This document shows positions 33,980-44,325 of a DNA stretch of 64,000 bases, in pieces. Position 1 is the stretch's first letter. Every line of letters starts with the position of its first letter. The stretch is from the NCBI RefSeq assembly GCF_020906515.1, contig NC_085851.1:2604001-2668000 (forward strand). Reading direction: 5' to 3'. This DNA is from Vanrija pseudolonga (lineage: Eukaryota > Basidiomycota > Tremellomycetes > Trichosporonales > Trichosporonaceae). The notes under the pieces are model-generated. The model was not told the DNA's origin and searched no databases. It saw only the letters and a program-made list of their open reading frames with translations. A program made the position numbers and the translations under genes.

Positions 33980-35008
33980 ATGACCACCACCACCGCCGGC
34001 AGCACCGACATCAAGGCCGTCCTCCAGGAGGACCCCAACTCCAACAAGCTGACCCTCACGCGCCTCCCCCCACCCCTCTTCGACCCCGCCGGAACGAGCG
34101 CGCTGGTCCGCGTGTACGCCGCGTCGCCGTGCAAGTCGGAGCTGTCGTGGGAAGCCAACTTCCCCAGCCTGTTTCCCGCTGGCCGTCTCCGCGTGCCCGG
34201 CACCGAGGGCGCGGGGACGGTCGAGCAGGCGCCCGATGGCAGCAGCTTCAACGCCGGCGACGAGGTCTTCTTCCGCATCCATGCCTCCATCCCTGGCGCG
34301 CTGCGCGAGGTCACCCTCGTCCCGCTCTCCATGCTCGCCCAGAAGCCCGCGGGGCTGAGCTGGACGGACGCTGCGGCGACGCCCTTGTCGAGCCTGACGG
34401 CGTACCAGGGCCTCTTTGCGCAGGCTCCGGGCGTGCTCGACCCCGCTGCCCTCTCGGCGGACGCCGGCACCGCCGCCAAGGCCAAGGCGCACAATGCTGC
34501 GCGCAGCGTGCTCGTCACTGGCGCCTCGGGCGGCGTGGGCTCGTGGGCAATCAAGCTTGCGGCCGCTGCGGGCGTCGGGCGCATCGTCGGCGTCGGGTCG
34601 GCCTCCAAGGCGGACACGGTTAGAGGCTACGGCGCGACCGAGGCCGTCGCGTACAACGACGACGGGGTGGCGCGCTGGGCTCAGAGCGCGGTCCCGGTCG
34701 ACCTCATCCTCGACGCGGCAGGCAGCGACCTCGACAAGGTGTGGCCCGCGCTCAAGACCAACGGCACCTTCCTCTCCGTCTGCGTCGACCCCAACGCCAC
34801 GAAGCCGGCAGACAAGGCCGTCACCAAGGCAGCGTGGTTCCTCGTCGAGCCGAGCGGCAAGGACCTCACCGAGATCGCGCGCCTCATGGCCCTTCATTCA
34901 TGGACGCCACTCGTCGACTCGGTCGTGAAGTTCGAGGATGTGCAGGCGGCTTATGAGAAGACGGACGGCGGGAGGACGAACGGCAAGGTCGTCGTCACTG
35001 TGCCTTAG
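33980..35008 (+). CDS. Zinc-independent MDR oxidoreductase (quinone/enoyl reductase-like)
   Basis: Intronless, 342 residues, medium-chain dehydrogenase/reductase fold. The GroES-like N-terminal domain runs VRVYAASPCKSELSW, GRLRVPGTEGAGTVE, FNAGDEVFFRIHASIPGALR. The Rossmann domain follows with VLVTGASGGVGSWAIKLAAA and a DLILDAAGSDLDKVWPALK segment. The end is the usual FEDVQAAYEKTDGGRTNGKV VVTVP. The structural and catalytic zinc cysteines of alcohol dehydrogenases are absent, so NADPH-dependent quinone or enoyl reduction is likelier than alcohol oxidation. No mitochondrial presequence is evident. The substrate is unknown. The lack of introns is unusual beside its neighbours. Confidence 0.88.
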   Translation: MTTTTAGSTDIKAVLQEDPNSNKLTLTRLPPPLFDPAGTSALVRVYAASPCKSELSWEANFPSLFPAGRLRVPGTEGAGTVEQAPDGSSFNAGDEVFFRIHASIPGALREVTLVPLSMLAQKPAGLSWTDAAATPLSSLTAYQGLFAQAPGVLDPAALSADAGTAAKAKAHNAARSVLVTGASGGVGSWAIKLAAAAGVGRIVGVGSASKADTVRGYGATEAVAYNDDGVARWAQSAVPVDLILDAAGSDLDKVWPALKTNGTFLSVCVDPNATKPADKAVTKAAWFLVEPSGKDLTEIARLMALHSWTPLVDSVVKFEDVQAAYEKTDGGRTNGKVVVTVP

Positions 35009-35861
35009 GCTGCTGCGGCAGGTAGCATGTGAGAAAGGGAGGAGAATAGCATGAGGAGACTTGTAGCATCGTACCATGCAGTCGTGTGTAGCTGTGCTTT
35101 GTGCTTCGGGGCCATCGTCCCGCCGGCAGGTCGCTGGGGACGCTGGGACCGCTGGACCGGGGCTCCTGGGTGGTACAATCCCTGCTGACCTCGACGCAGT
35201 GAGCACAGACATGTCAGCGGCGTTCGGTGTTCCAGCTGTCGACGCTGCCTGCACCTGTCGTCTGCACCACGATCCCAGCAATGCAACAAGTAAAGCAGAG
35301 ACGACACGGAGACAGCCGCGCGTATGCATCGTGCAGTCGGAGCAAGCGCCACACGCGACGGCGACCTACTCGTCGCATCTCCGCCCGCCCGTACGCCCGC
35401 CCGCGACGATCCCGCGGTGACGGCGGAGTGTAGACGGCACCTCCGATTCTCCAGGTTTGCGGCCATGAAGCCGACCTGCGTAGGCTGGGGCGGGGGTGCA
35501 AAAACTAATTGGATTAGGATTGGGCAGCGTCTCGCATTAGGACGGCGGCACCCCTCACGCCCGCTCGGTTAATCGGACCCCCGGGATCGGGGCAAAAGAC
35601 CGATAAACCCATTCACCCGGCACGTGGTTTGACCGCCGTCGCCGCAAAATGGGTGGGCGGGCGGTTGCCTGCCTGCCTGGGCTGGGCTGGCTTGCACGCC
35701 AGGCGGGTGCCCCAGTACCACCCGCCTGCAAGCGACACCACTGGGCGGGAGGCAGGGAGCCTGCCAGTGGTGCGCGCAAACCTACAACCACCACCGCACC
35801 AAAGCACTCCTTTCCCCCATCCTTGTTTCTCAACAAGCACATCCACCACCCCCGCCTCGCC
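35009..35861. other. Intergenic region upstream of KGD2
   Basis: About 850 bases. G/C-rich with CCTGCCTGC and CCCGCCCG patches; 35770-35860 is a pyrimidine/CA-rich leader running into the ATG. I see no gene or RNA. Confidence 0.6.
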
Positions 35862-37651
35862 ATGCTCCGCACCCCCCGTGTCCTCTCCACCGCCGCGCGC
35901 GCGTCCACCTCGGCCGCCGCCGCCGCCTCGCGCAAGGCCGCCGTCCGCGGCTTTGCCTCGCGCGTCGTCGTGCCAAAGCAGGCGTAAGTGGGCGAACGAA
36001 CAGCAGGCAGACGCACTTTGCGTCATGCTCATGCGACTCGACTTGCAATACAGCTGCTGACCTGCGTCTAGCTCGCGCCTCACCGCCGCGCCCACGCTCC
36101 TTGCCCGCTCGTCGTTCCACTCGTCGTCCCTCGTCCGCGGTGAGTTGATGACGTGGGTTCAGAGACGGCCACACTGACACCCGCCATAGCAGATGCCCAG
36201 GTGGTCAAGGTCCCCCAGATGGTTCGTACATGCCGACGAGCCGAAGCTGGGCATGGGCGCGCGGGAGCACGCGAGCACGCGTGTGCACGGCAACATGCCC
36301 CACGAGATGTTGCAGTGCCTCGAGCGCCTGCCTCGAGCACTCTTGCCCAGCTTGCTTCGCGCAGCGCACGCACAAGCTGACCATCATCCCAGGCCGAGTC
36401 CATCACTGAGGGCACCTTGAAACAGTGGAACAAGCAGGTCGGCGACACTGTCCAGGCCGACGAGGAGGTTGCCACGATCGAGACTGACAAGGTAGGTTGG
36501 TCCGGTGTCTATTTGCGGCGCCGCGGGGCTTGGTCTGTTTGTTTGCAGCAGAGGAGCTGACATCCTCCCCCAGATCGACGTCTCGGTCAACGCCCCCGTC
36601 TCGGGCACTATCGTCGAGCTCCTCGCCGCCGAGGAGGACACTGTCGCCGTCGGCCAGGACCTCTTCAAGCTCGAGCCCGGAGAGGTCGCCGCTGAGGCTC
36701 CCAAGGCCGCCGAGCCTGCCGCCGAGGCCCCTGCCGCTGCCGCCCCCGCCGCCGCTGCTGCCCCCGCTGCCGCCGCCCCTGCCGCTGCTGCTCCTGCCGC
36801 CGCGCCCGCTGCCCCCAAGCCTGCCGCCAAGAAGGAGGAGGCCCCCGCCGCCGCCAAGCCCGCTGCCGGCAGCCGCAACGTCACCCGCGTCAAGATGAAC
36901 CGCATGCGCCAGACCATCGCTACCCGCCTCAAGGCCTCGCAGAACACTGCCGCCTCGCTCACCACCTTCAACGAGATTGACATGTCGTCGATCATGGAGT
37001 TCCGCAAGCTCTACAAGGAGGGTGTCCTCAAGGCCGACGGCGTCAAGCTCGGCTTCATGAGCGCCTTTGCCCGCGCTTCGGTCCTCGCCCTCCGCGAAAT
37101 CCCCGAGGCCAACGCCTCGATCGAGGACGACCACATTGTCTACCACGACTACGTCGACCTCTCGGTCGCCGTTGCCACCCCCAAGGGCCTCGTTACCCCC
37201 GTTGTCCGCAACGCCGAGGAGCTTGGTCTCATTGACATTGAGCGTGAGATTGCCAACCTCGGTGCCAAGGCCCGTGACGGCAAGCTCTCGATTGAGGACA
37301 TGGCCGGCGGTACCTTCACCATCTCGAACGGCGGTGTCTTTGGTTCGCTCTACGGTACTCCCATGTGAGTGGGCTCGCGGGGCTGTGGCTGTGGCCCTCC
37401 CCTACTTGTCAAAGTGCGCAAACTAACCTCCCCCTAGCATCAACATGCCCCAGGCCGCCGTCCTCGGCATGCACTCGATCAAGGAGAAGCCGGTCGTTGT
37501 CAACGGCCAGATTGTCATCCGCCCCATCATGGTCGTCGCCCTCACCTACGACCACCGTCTCCTCGACGGACGGGAAGCAGTCACCTTCCTTGTCCGCATC
37601 AAGGAGTACCTCGAGGACCCCCGCCGCATGCTCCTCCCCTCGCCTGTCTAA
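35862..37651 (+). CDS. KGD2: Dihydrolipoyllysine succinyltransferase, E2 of 2-oxoglutarate dehydrogenase (KGD2)
   Basis: Mitochondrial TCA-cycle enzyme core. Six introns or so; the largest, 36222..36392, is 171 bases with a GTTCGT donor. The N-terminus [16 protein letters not shown] with many Arg/Ser/Ala is a mitochondrial presequence. The lipoyl domain (VVKVPQMAESITEG, then [13 protein letters not shown] with the lipoylated Lys) is followed by an Ala/Pro hinge (bases about 36690-36870). There is no peripheral E1/E3-binding domain, as in eukaryotic E2o. The catalytic domain has [61 protein letters not shown], and the active-site His and Asp in [11 protein letters not shown]. It is the usual E2o end ([11 protein letters not shown]). 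Pyruvate-dehydrogenase E2 is excluded by the missing binding domain. Confidence 0.95.
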
Positions 37652-37988
37652 GCGGCGGCGTGTAGGAAAAACCAACGAGTAGTATCATGACAGACGGCAG
37701 TGAATGATGCATAGTGCATAATTCAAAGGGCGAGCACAGTGCTGATCTTTCAGGGCAAAGACCACTGCCGCGGCGCACAAATGTCCGATTCACAGGAAAT
37801 GGGGCGGTTGTGATTTGCGGGCAGGCGGGAGTGGGATGTGGCACCGGCGGCAGCGAGGCGGCAGGCACTGACTGACTGACTGACTGACTCAAAGCTGGCT
37901 GTCTCAAGCGTTCACTCACTGACCACCCAATACATGCAGCAAAAACCAAGACTACAAACGCACTCCGCCCACTGTCCACCACCTCACC
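37652..37988. other. Convergent intergenic region with (TGAC)n
   Basis: About 340 bases of 3' UTR sequence from KGD2 and the minus-strand flavocytochrome b2, with a tetranucleotide run listed separately. Confidence 0.6.
37867..37889. repeat. (TGAC)n microsatellite
   Basis: Five perfect CTGA/TGAC units in a row in the gap between convergent genes. Confidence 0.9.
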
Positions 37989-40125
37989 CTACTTGAGCCA
38001 AGGGGGGCGGTTGGCGCCGACCCATGGGCCAGCGGGGCCGACCATCTCGGGCTTGAGGTCCTTGATGTACGACACGCCGCAGTTACGGATCGTGTTTGTG
38101 ATTTCCTCTTCGAGGACTGGGCGGGGTGTCAGCAATGCCCTCTCGTTCCTCCAGTGTTGTTTCTGGTGCTCGCCGCTCGCCGGCCGCGCCGGCTCGCATT
38201 CTCCCTACTCACTCTCGCACACCCTCTCAACACCCTCCTGCCCGTGCGTCGAGTTGGCAAACAAGAACGGCCTGCCCAGTCCGACGGCCTTGGCGCCAAG
38301 AGCGAGCGCCTTGACGACATCAGCGCCGGAGCGCACGCCGCCGTCCATCATGATGTCGACCTTGTCGAACAGGTCTGGACGGAGCGCGCGCAGCTCGTAC
38401 AACAAATCAATCGGCGCCGGCGCATAGTCGCAGCTCCGTCCGCCGTGGTTGCTCAGAATGACGCCGTCGACGCCGCGGCGCGCACACTCCTCCACGTCCT
38501 CGACGCTCTGGATCCCCTTCACGATGACTGGCAGCGTGGTGTGGCGGCGGATGAAGTCGATGTCGTCCCATACCAGGTGGGGGTCCTGGAACCCGGAAAT
38601 CGCCTGCGACACGCCCACGTTCTGCGCGCCGGCGGTGCCCTTGCCGGGCTTTTCGGAGCTGGAAGAGGTGGGGTTAGGCGCCGACACGGCGGCCTTGGAG
38701 CGGCGGTCGCGCGTCCGCTTGCTCTGCCACGCCACGTCGACGGTGAAGATGACCGCGGCGGCGCCCAGGTCCGTCACCTTTGCCAAGAGCTCCTCGCTCT
38801 TCTTGCGGTCGCGGTTGAGGTAGATCTGGAACCAGACCTTCTGGCCCTCTTCACGCGCCTCCATGATCTCGTCGAGGGAGCACGAGGCGTTGATCGAGAT
38901 CTGCGGGGGCGTGCATCAGCTTTGTGACTTGCTCCAGGCCCAGCCCACACAACTCACACCCTGCACGATGCCGGCCGCACCGGCGCCCTTGGTCAAGTTG
39001 ACCTCTCCGAGCGGGTGGCCGAGCTTGGCCATCGCCGCGGGCGAGATGAAGATCGGGAGGGCGGTCTTGACGCCGACAACCTCCGTCTCGAGGTTTCCCT
39101 GTGTGATGTCGCGCAGGATGCGCGGGCGGAAGAAGTATCGCCCGAACGCGGCGGCGTTGTTGTCCATCGCCGTCTCAGAGTCGGCAGCAGACTTGTAGTA
39201 CGCCCACCCGGTATTCGAGAGCACCTTCTCGGCCCACTCCTCAAAGTCGTCCAGGAGGTGCATGCTGTCGATCGGCGGCAAGAGGGCACGCGCAGCCTCG
39301 ATGCGCTTCTCCTCGTCGGTCGGCTCGTCGTCCACCTCTGGCAGGGTCGAGGGATCGACGGGGCCTAGGTGCTTTGATTTCGGGAGCATGTCGAGCGCGT
39401 CTTTCGGGTGCAGGGGCTTGAAGATCTTGCTGCCGGGTGTTAGTGGTGTGGCTTGGTGTGCTCGTCGTCCTTTCCCCCGGCATTTTCCCCCAGCATCCTT
39501 CCTCGCCTTCCTCGTCTACCCCCAGCCCCTTCCACCCCTCGCTCCGCTCGCAAGGAAGGTGGTCCACCCACCCACCCACCCACCCTGCTGCGCGAGCGAG
39601 ACTTTGCCCGCCCGCCCGCCCCTATGATCGCTGCGCGATCAAGAAGTATGCCACCACCCACCCCTCCTCCGGCTCCGCCTCCCCTCCACTGGGCTCCGCC
39701 CCCGATGCACTCACGTCGCGTCCTTGCCCGCGTTCGCCACAATGATCCCCGCGCCACCGGGATGAATCTCAATGAACTCGGTAACGTCGTAAACCTTGCC
39801 GTCAATGATGACCCAACAGTCGTCGCGCGAGTTGTGCTTCTGGACCTCGTCGAACGAGATGCCGGCCGACTTGGGGGCCTTGGACTTGGCGTCGAGGAGG
39901 GTGGGCGAGGAGAGGGCGTACGCGGCGGTCTGGGGGAGTTAGCTGTCTGTGTGCGATGGGGGGCGGGGGAGGGGTACGGACCATCGCGCCGACGGCAACA
40001 ACGGCGCCGACACGCCAGTCGAGCGTCCGTGCCGCCCTTGTGGACGAGCTCGCTGTGCGCCGGGCGACAGGCTGGAGCTGCGCGCGCGCGCGGGACGCGG
40101 CTCGGAGGGCTGTTCTGAGTGACAT
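37989..40125 (-). CDS. Flavocytochrome b2, L-lactate:cytochrome c oxidoreductase (CYB2-like, copy A)
   Basis: Oxidises L-lactate to pyruvate in the mitochondrial intermembrane space and passes electrons to cytochrome c. Start 40125. The N-terminus is an Arg-rich presequence ([17 protein letters not shown]) plus a hydrophobic sorting stretch ([13 protein letters not shown]). The cytochrome b5 domain has [20 protein letters not shown], the heme HPGG and a second heme His in FKPLHPKD. The FMN domain keeps the substrate Tyr in [16 protein letters not shown], and the base His and Arg in [11 protein letters not shown], with [10 protein letters not shown] and GLGRPFLFA for FMN. Several introns. The one at about 39434-39712 (about 280 bases) is exceptionally long and G-rich on the transcribed-RNA strand. 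Head-to-head with copy B. Confidence 0.93.
39567..39622 (-). other. Two G-quadruplex motifs in an intron of CYB2-like copy A
   Basis: On the minus (RNA-sense) strand, 39567..39585 reads as five GGG runs separated by single T bases. 39607..39622 has four runs of at least three G separated by single C bases. Both fit the strict G3N1 quadruplex pattern and lie 21 bases apart inside the 280-base intron. Confidence 0.85.
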
Positions 40126-40623
40126 GGTGGGGGGGGGAGGGTCGAGTAGTAGCTTGTGAGCGCTCGCAAGCAAAAAGATATACGCCGGACGCGCTGACCG
40201 GAGACGCTGTTATGCCCTTCCCAATACTGGACGGGTGTGTAAACTCTTGCTCTTGGACTTGCGAGGTAGCACTACCGGTCCGGAGTTCCGGAGGCGCCGT
40301 GCGCCGCATCACTCGGGCCGTGCCACCAGCAGCCGCACTTTCGGCCAGCTGCGCGTCACGTGATGTTGCTGTACATGTCGTCGGATCACTCCACCGGCCA
40401 GTGACGGCATATGCCGGGCCGCCGTAACGGAGGCCGCTACGCCCTCGTCCACTCACATCACCCTTATTCCTCGGCAACTCGGGGCAATACTGCCCCGCAC
40501 CGGGGCGATACTGGTACGGCACTCTGTCGTCCGTCTACTTATGTACATAGCTGCTGCAGCTACGTCGAGGCCATATCCCCCGACATATCGCCTCTTGCCC
40601 GCACCAGCGTCAGCACCTGCATC
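40126..40623. promoter_or_regulatory. Bidirectional promoter of the two flavocytochrome b2 genes
   Basis: 498 bases between two start codons. It holds three copies of C(A/G)ATACTG: 40222-40229, 40485-40492 and 40506-40513. The last two are in a 12-base near-repeat GGGGC(A/G)ATACTG spaced 21 bases. A doubled CCGGAG near 40278-40292 (TCCGGAGTTCCGGAGG) could be a Zn2Cys6-type site. A CCAAT at 40220-40225 overlaps the first copy and could bind a HAP complex. Which protein binds is inference. Confidence 0.5.
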
Positions 40624-42512
40624 ATGTCACGTCCTATCCTCCGTGCGCTTGCTCGCACCGGCGCGCTGCGCCGCGCACCAACCGCCCATACACGGTTCGT
40701 GGCGACGGCCTCGACCGCCACTGCCGCCGGCTCCAAGTCCAGCTCGAGTTCGGGACGATACCTCGCCTTTGGGGGAGCGGTAAGTTGCGTGACACGGCGC
40801 TGCTGACGCCGCCAGCTCGCGCTGTCCGCCGCGGCGGCGTACTGGTCCACCCAGGACGCCAAGCTCGACGCCGCCAAGCCCACCTCCAAGGTCAGGACAA
40901 TCCCGTACGCCGAGGTGCAGAAGCACAACTCGCCCGACGACTGCTGGGTCGTCATCGGGGACAAGGTGTATGATCTTACCGAGGTGGGTAGGCTGGCTGG
41001 GGGTAGGGTGGCGTGAGCTGACGCCCGCCCGTGCAGTTCGCAAAGTCTCATCCTGGGGGCACGGCGCCAATCTACAAGGTGGCCGGGCGCGACGCGACTG
41101 TGATCTTTGAGCCGATCCACGCGCCCGGCGTCATCGCCGCACGGCTTGACCCGTCCGCGGAAGTGGGCGACATTGACCACGCCACACTCCCGCCGCGGCC
41201 CGTGATCGAGACGCACGCCCACGACGACGAGCGCGAGATCGACCTGGCCGAGATTGTCGGCCTGCCTGATTTCGAAGAAGCCGCACGCCGTAAGATGTCC
41301 GACAAAGCCTGGGCGTTCATCTCGGCCGGCGCGACAGACATGCACAGCGTCGACCTGAACCGCTCGTCCTTCAACGCCATCCTCTTCCGGCCGCGGTACC
41401 TCGTCGACATGGAGACGGTGGACGCGAGCACCGAGATGATGGGCACCAAGACGAGTCTGCCGGTGTTCATCGCGCCGACGGGCATGAGCGGGCTCGCGAA
41501 CGCGGTCGGCGAGCCGGCGTTCGCCGAGGCGGCGGGCGAGTGCGATATCATCCAGATGGTGTCGACCAACGCCAGCTCCCCGCTCGACGCGATCGTCGCT
41601 GCGCGTCCCGACGGCGGCAAGCAGTTCATGCAGCTGTATGTCGACCGCAAGCGGGACAACACGGAGAAGCTGCTCGCCAGGGTGAACAACTTCGGCATGA
41701 AGGCCTTGTTCGTGACCATCGACTGCCCGGCACCAGGCAAGCGCGAGGCCGACGAGCGGTCCCGCGCAGCGGTGGAGGTGTCCAGCGGTATCTCGGGCGG
41801 CAAGGTCGCTGCGGACAAGAAGGGCGGCGGCGTCGGCCGCACGACGGGCCAGTTCATCGACCCCAAGCTCAAGTGGGAGGACCTGGCGTGGATTCGGAAA
41901 CACTCCCCGCTGCCACTTGGTGTCAAGGGCGTCCAGTGCGTCGAGGACGCGATCAGGTGTGCGGACATGGGCGTGGACGCGATTTACTTGTCCAACCACG
42001 GGTAAGTGGCCCTCGGCTCTGGTGTGAGGCACTGCTGACGCCCCTTCCAGCGGCCGCGCACTTGACGGCGCCGAACCAGCCCTGTACACCCTCCTCGAGC
42101 TGCGCCAGCTGCGCCCAGACATCTTCGACAAGTGCGAGGTATACCTCGACGGCGGCGCGCGCCGCGGCACAGACGTCGTCAAGGCGCTGTGTCTCGGCGC
42201 CAAGGGCGTGGGCATGGGCCGGCCGTTCCTCTACTCGCTCACATACGGCAAGGAGGGCGTCGTGCACGCCATCGAGAGTGGGTCGACTTGGGTGGGAGTG
42301 GGAGTGTTGCTGACCCTCGGCAGTTCTGCGTGATGAGATCGAGACGACGCTGCGCCTGCTAGGTGTGCGCAAGATCAGCGAGCTGGGTCCCCATTTGGTG
42401 AGTGTGTAGTTGTGGCGCCACTAACGCCCAGCTCAACACGCGCGCCCTCGACCCGCTGGTCGCTGATAAGATCGAGTACGGCCCAAACGAGCCGTACCGC
42501 CCCAAGAAGTGA
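40624..42512 (+). CDS. Flavocytochrome b2-like L-2-hydroxyacid dehydrogenase (CYB2-like, copy B)
   Basis: Paralogue of copy A in the opposite direction; about six short introns, about 520 residues. The presequence [19 protein letters not shown] and a hydrophobic [15 protein letters not shown] indicate the same intermembrane-space route. Cytochrome b5: [25 protein letters not shown] and FEPIHAPG hold both heme His. FMN domain: [48 protein letters not shown] with base His and Arg, and [12 protein letters not shown]. The WAYY position of copy A, which holds the substrate- and heme-contacting Tyr (Tyr143 of yeast Cyb2), is WAFI here, so that Tyr is Phe. The substrate may differ from lactate. The C-terminus ([20 protein letters not shown]) is typical of Cyb2. 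Confidence 0.92.
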
Positions 42513-42623
42513 GCCCGGCGCGGCGCTAGGAGCTTAGTTGTACATATGCATAGTGTGGCACGGAGCGGTGACAGACAGCATGTTCCGAGATGATCTAAAC
42601 GGCGCGACGACGCCGCGCTACCT

Positions 42624-44325
42624 CTAATCCTCCTTGCCGATCACGCCGTTACCCGCCACGACGACCCTGCGGGCCCATTCGCGCACGACGGGGATGCCTT
42701 GTGTCTGGAAGGCGAAGCGCGGGACGTTGGCGTTGCGCGCGACAATCGTCGCGTGCGAGTTGAACACTGCGGGGAACCACGCCACGACGCGTTCGAGCTG
42801 CGGCACAGCGGACAGGTTACGGATCATGGCGCGCTGTTCTGTGGACAGGAGGGGCTGTGTGCCGGGTGACTGGGGTGCGAGGGCGGGCGTCTCGGCGCCG
42901 TTGCCTGTCGACGACGAGTCGTCATTGTCGTCGTCCACTGCCTCGTTCGCGTCCTTGCCGTTGCCCTCGTCGTCGTTGTCCTCCGTTGGGTGCGTCAGGC
43001 CATGTAGCAGCCTCCTTGTCCCGCTTGAGCTGTGCAGTCTGATCCGCTCGGCCGACTGGAACGAATGGAGAGTGAAGGTCACCGCGCTGGCGAGTCAGCT
43101 CGAAGTGTTTGATGGTTCTGCCAGCTGCAACTTACACAAAAGTGAGCACCAAGGGCAGCAAGAATGGGATCAGAGGGAAGAGTGCGTATCGCAGTGGTCC
43201 ACGCCAAGGAAGGAAGAACACGGGCGGGAGCCACGGTCTCACGGCCTTGGGCAGCGCTCGTGCCGGCGACACACCTGGCTGCTTTGGGCTGCTGTCGCCG
43301 CTGCTCGCCTCGACGACAGCCTCGACCTCGTCCACTTCCGTCTCGTGGAGGTAATGCCGTGTGACAATGTTGTGCTCGTCCACCTCGACGCACACCGCGC
43401 CGGCCTCATGCTCGATGTACGGGTCGTGGTCGACGATCGCCGCGGTGGGGTACGGCACAGTGAGGTCGTTGACGCCGTTGGCGAGGATCGTCACGCTGGG
43501 GAAGAGGCGCAGGGCGGTGAGATAAATTCCCTCTGGTGGGTTAGAAGACACCCTTGACCTCGACACCCACCAGGATCAGAAAGCACCGTCAACAGCGGCC
43601 GGTTGTTGCCCTTCTTCGGCAACGCCTTGTCCGTGTCGAGGAGGTACAGCTGCCGCCCCGTCCGGCTGAAGAGGTGCTGCCCGATCGCATGCACCGCCGT
43701 GTTCTTCCACGAGCCGTACCGCAGCACGCCGAGGTGCGGCGTTGCGATCGTGCTGAACGCTGCGGGCCGGTGAGTGGCGAAGAAGGAGGGTGTGCGGGTG
43801 TGCAGGTGTCCGATGAGCGCGCGCGCGATGAGGCCGCCGAGCGAGTAACCTGTCTACGGGGGGTCAGTCGTGTCTCCCACCACGCAAACAAGCAAGCAAG
43901 CACGCACCACGCTGAACGCGACTACATCCTTGCCCTCGGCGTCGAGGCGAGCAATCTCCTCGTCGATCTGCACGGGGTCAGCCACGCCGCGCGTCGTATG
44001 CCCGTCGGCCACAATTGGCTGGCTGGGTACTCACCTCGTCAGCGGCGCGATGCGCATTCACGTCGATGCCGTCCCATGTCCGCTGTCCGACATAGCTCTT
44101 GGCCACGAGCACGGCGAGCTGCGGCGCAGGCGCGGACACGTCGTCGGCGTCATCGGTGCTGCGCTCGACGTCACTCTCTCCACTTTCTCCGCTACCCTTG
44201 CGCAGCTCCTCATGCAGCGCAGCCGCCTCCGCCTCGAGGCACCAGAGGTTGGCAGGCGCGCCGTACAGCCCGTGCAGGAGCACGACGAGGTGGACCGGTG
44301 TGCGGGGCTGGTCGTTGTCCGACAT
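42624..44325 (-). CDS. ROG1/LPL1-type serine lipase (DUF676)
   Basis: Probable lipid-droplet or membrane phospholipase/monoacylglycerol lipase. Start 44325; opens HLVVLLHGLYGAPANLW (oxyanion HG). The nucleophile elbow is GYSLGG (bases near 43840-43860, just after an intron); the Asp is likely in LANGVNDLTVPY, and the His in AVFNSHATIVAR near the C-terminus. Conserved family blocks: FFATHRPAAFSTIATPHLGV, TGRQLYLLDTDKALPKKG, PLLTVLSDPE, YLTALRLFPSVTILANGVND. A hydrophobic stretch PLRYALFPLIPFLLPLVLTFV near 43135-43200 may anchor it to a membrane. An acidic Asp/Glu insert lies near 42890-42990. Three or four introns. ROG1, YOR059C (Lpl1) and YDL109C cannot be told apart from the sequence alone. 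Confidence 0.88.

Noticed and set aside
32334-37651. HIS6, MDR oxidoreductase and KGD2 as a metabolic gene cluster
   Set aside because: Unrelated pathways with normal-size gaps; same direction alone is not evidence.
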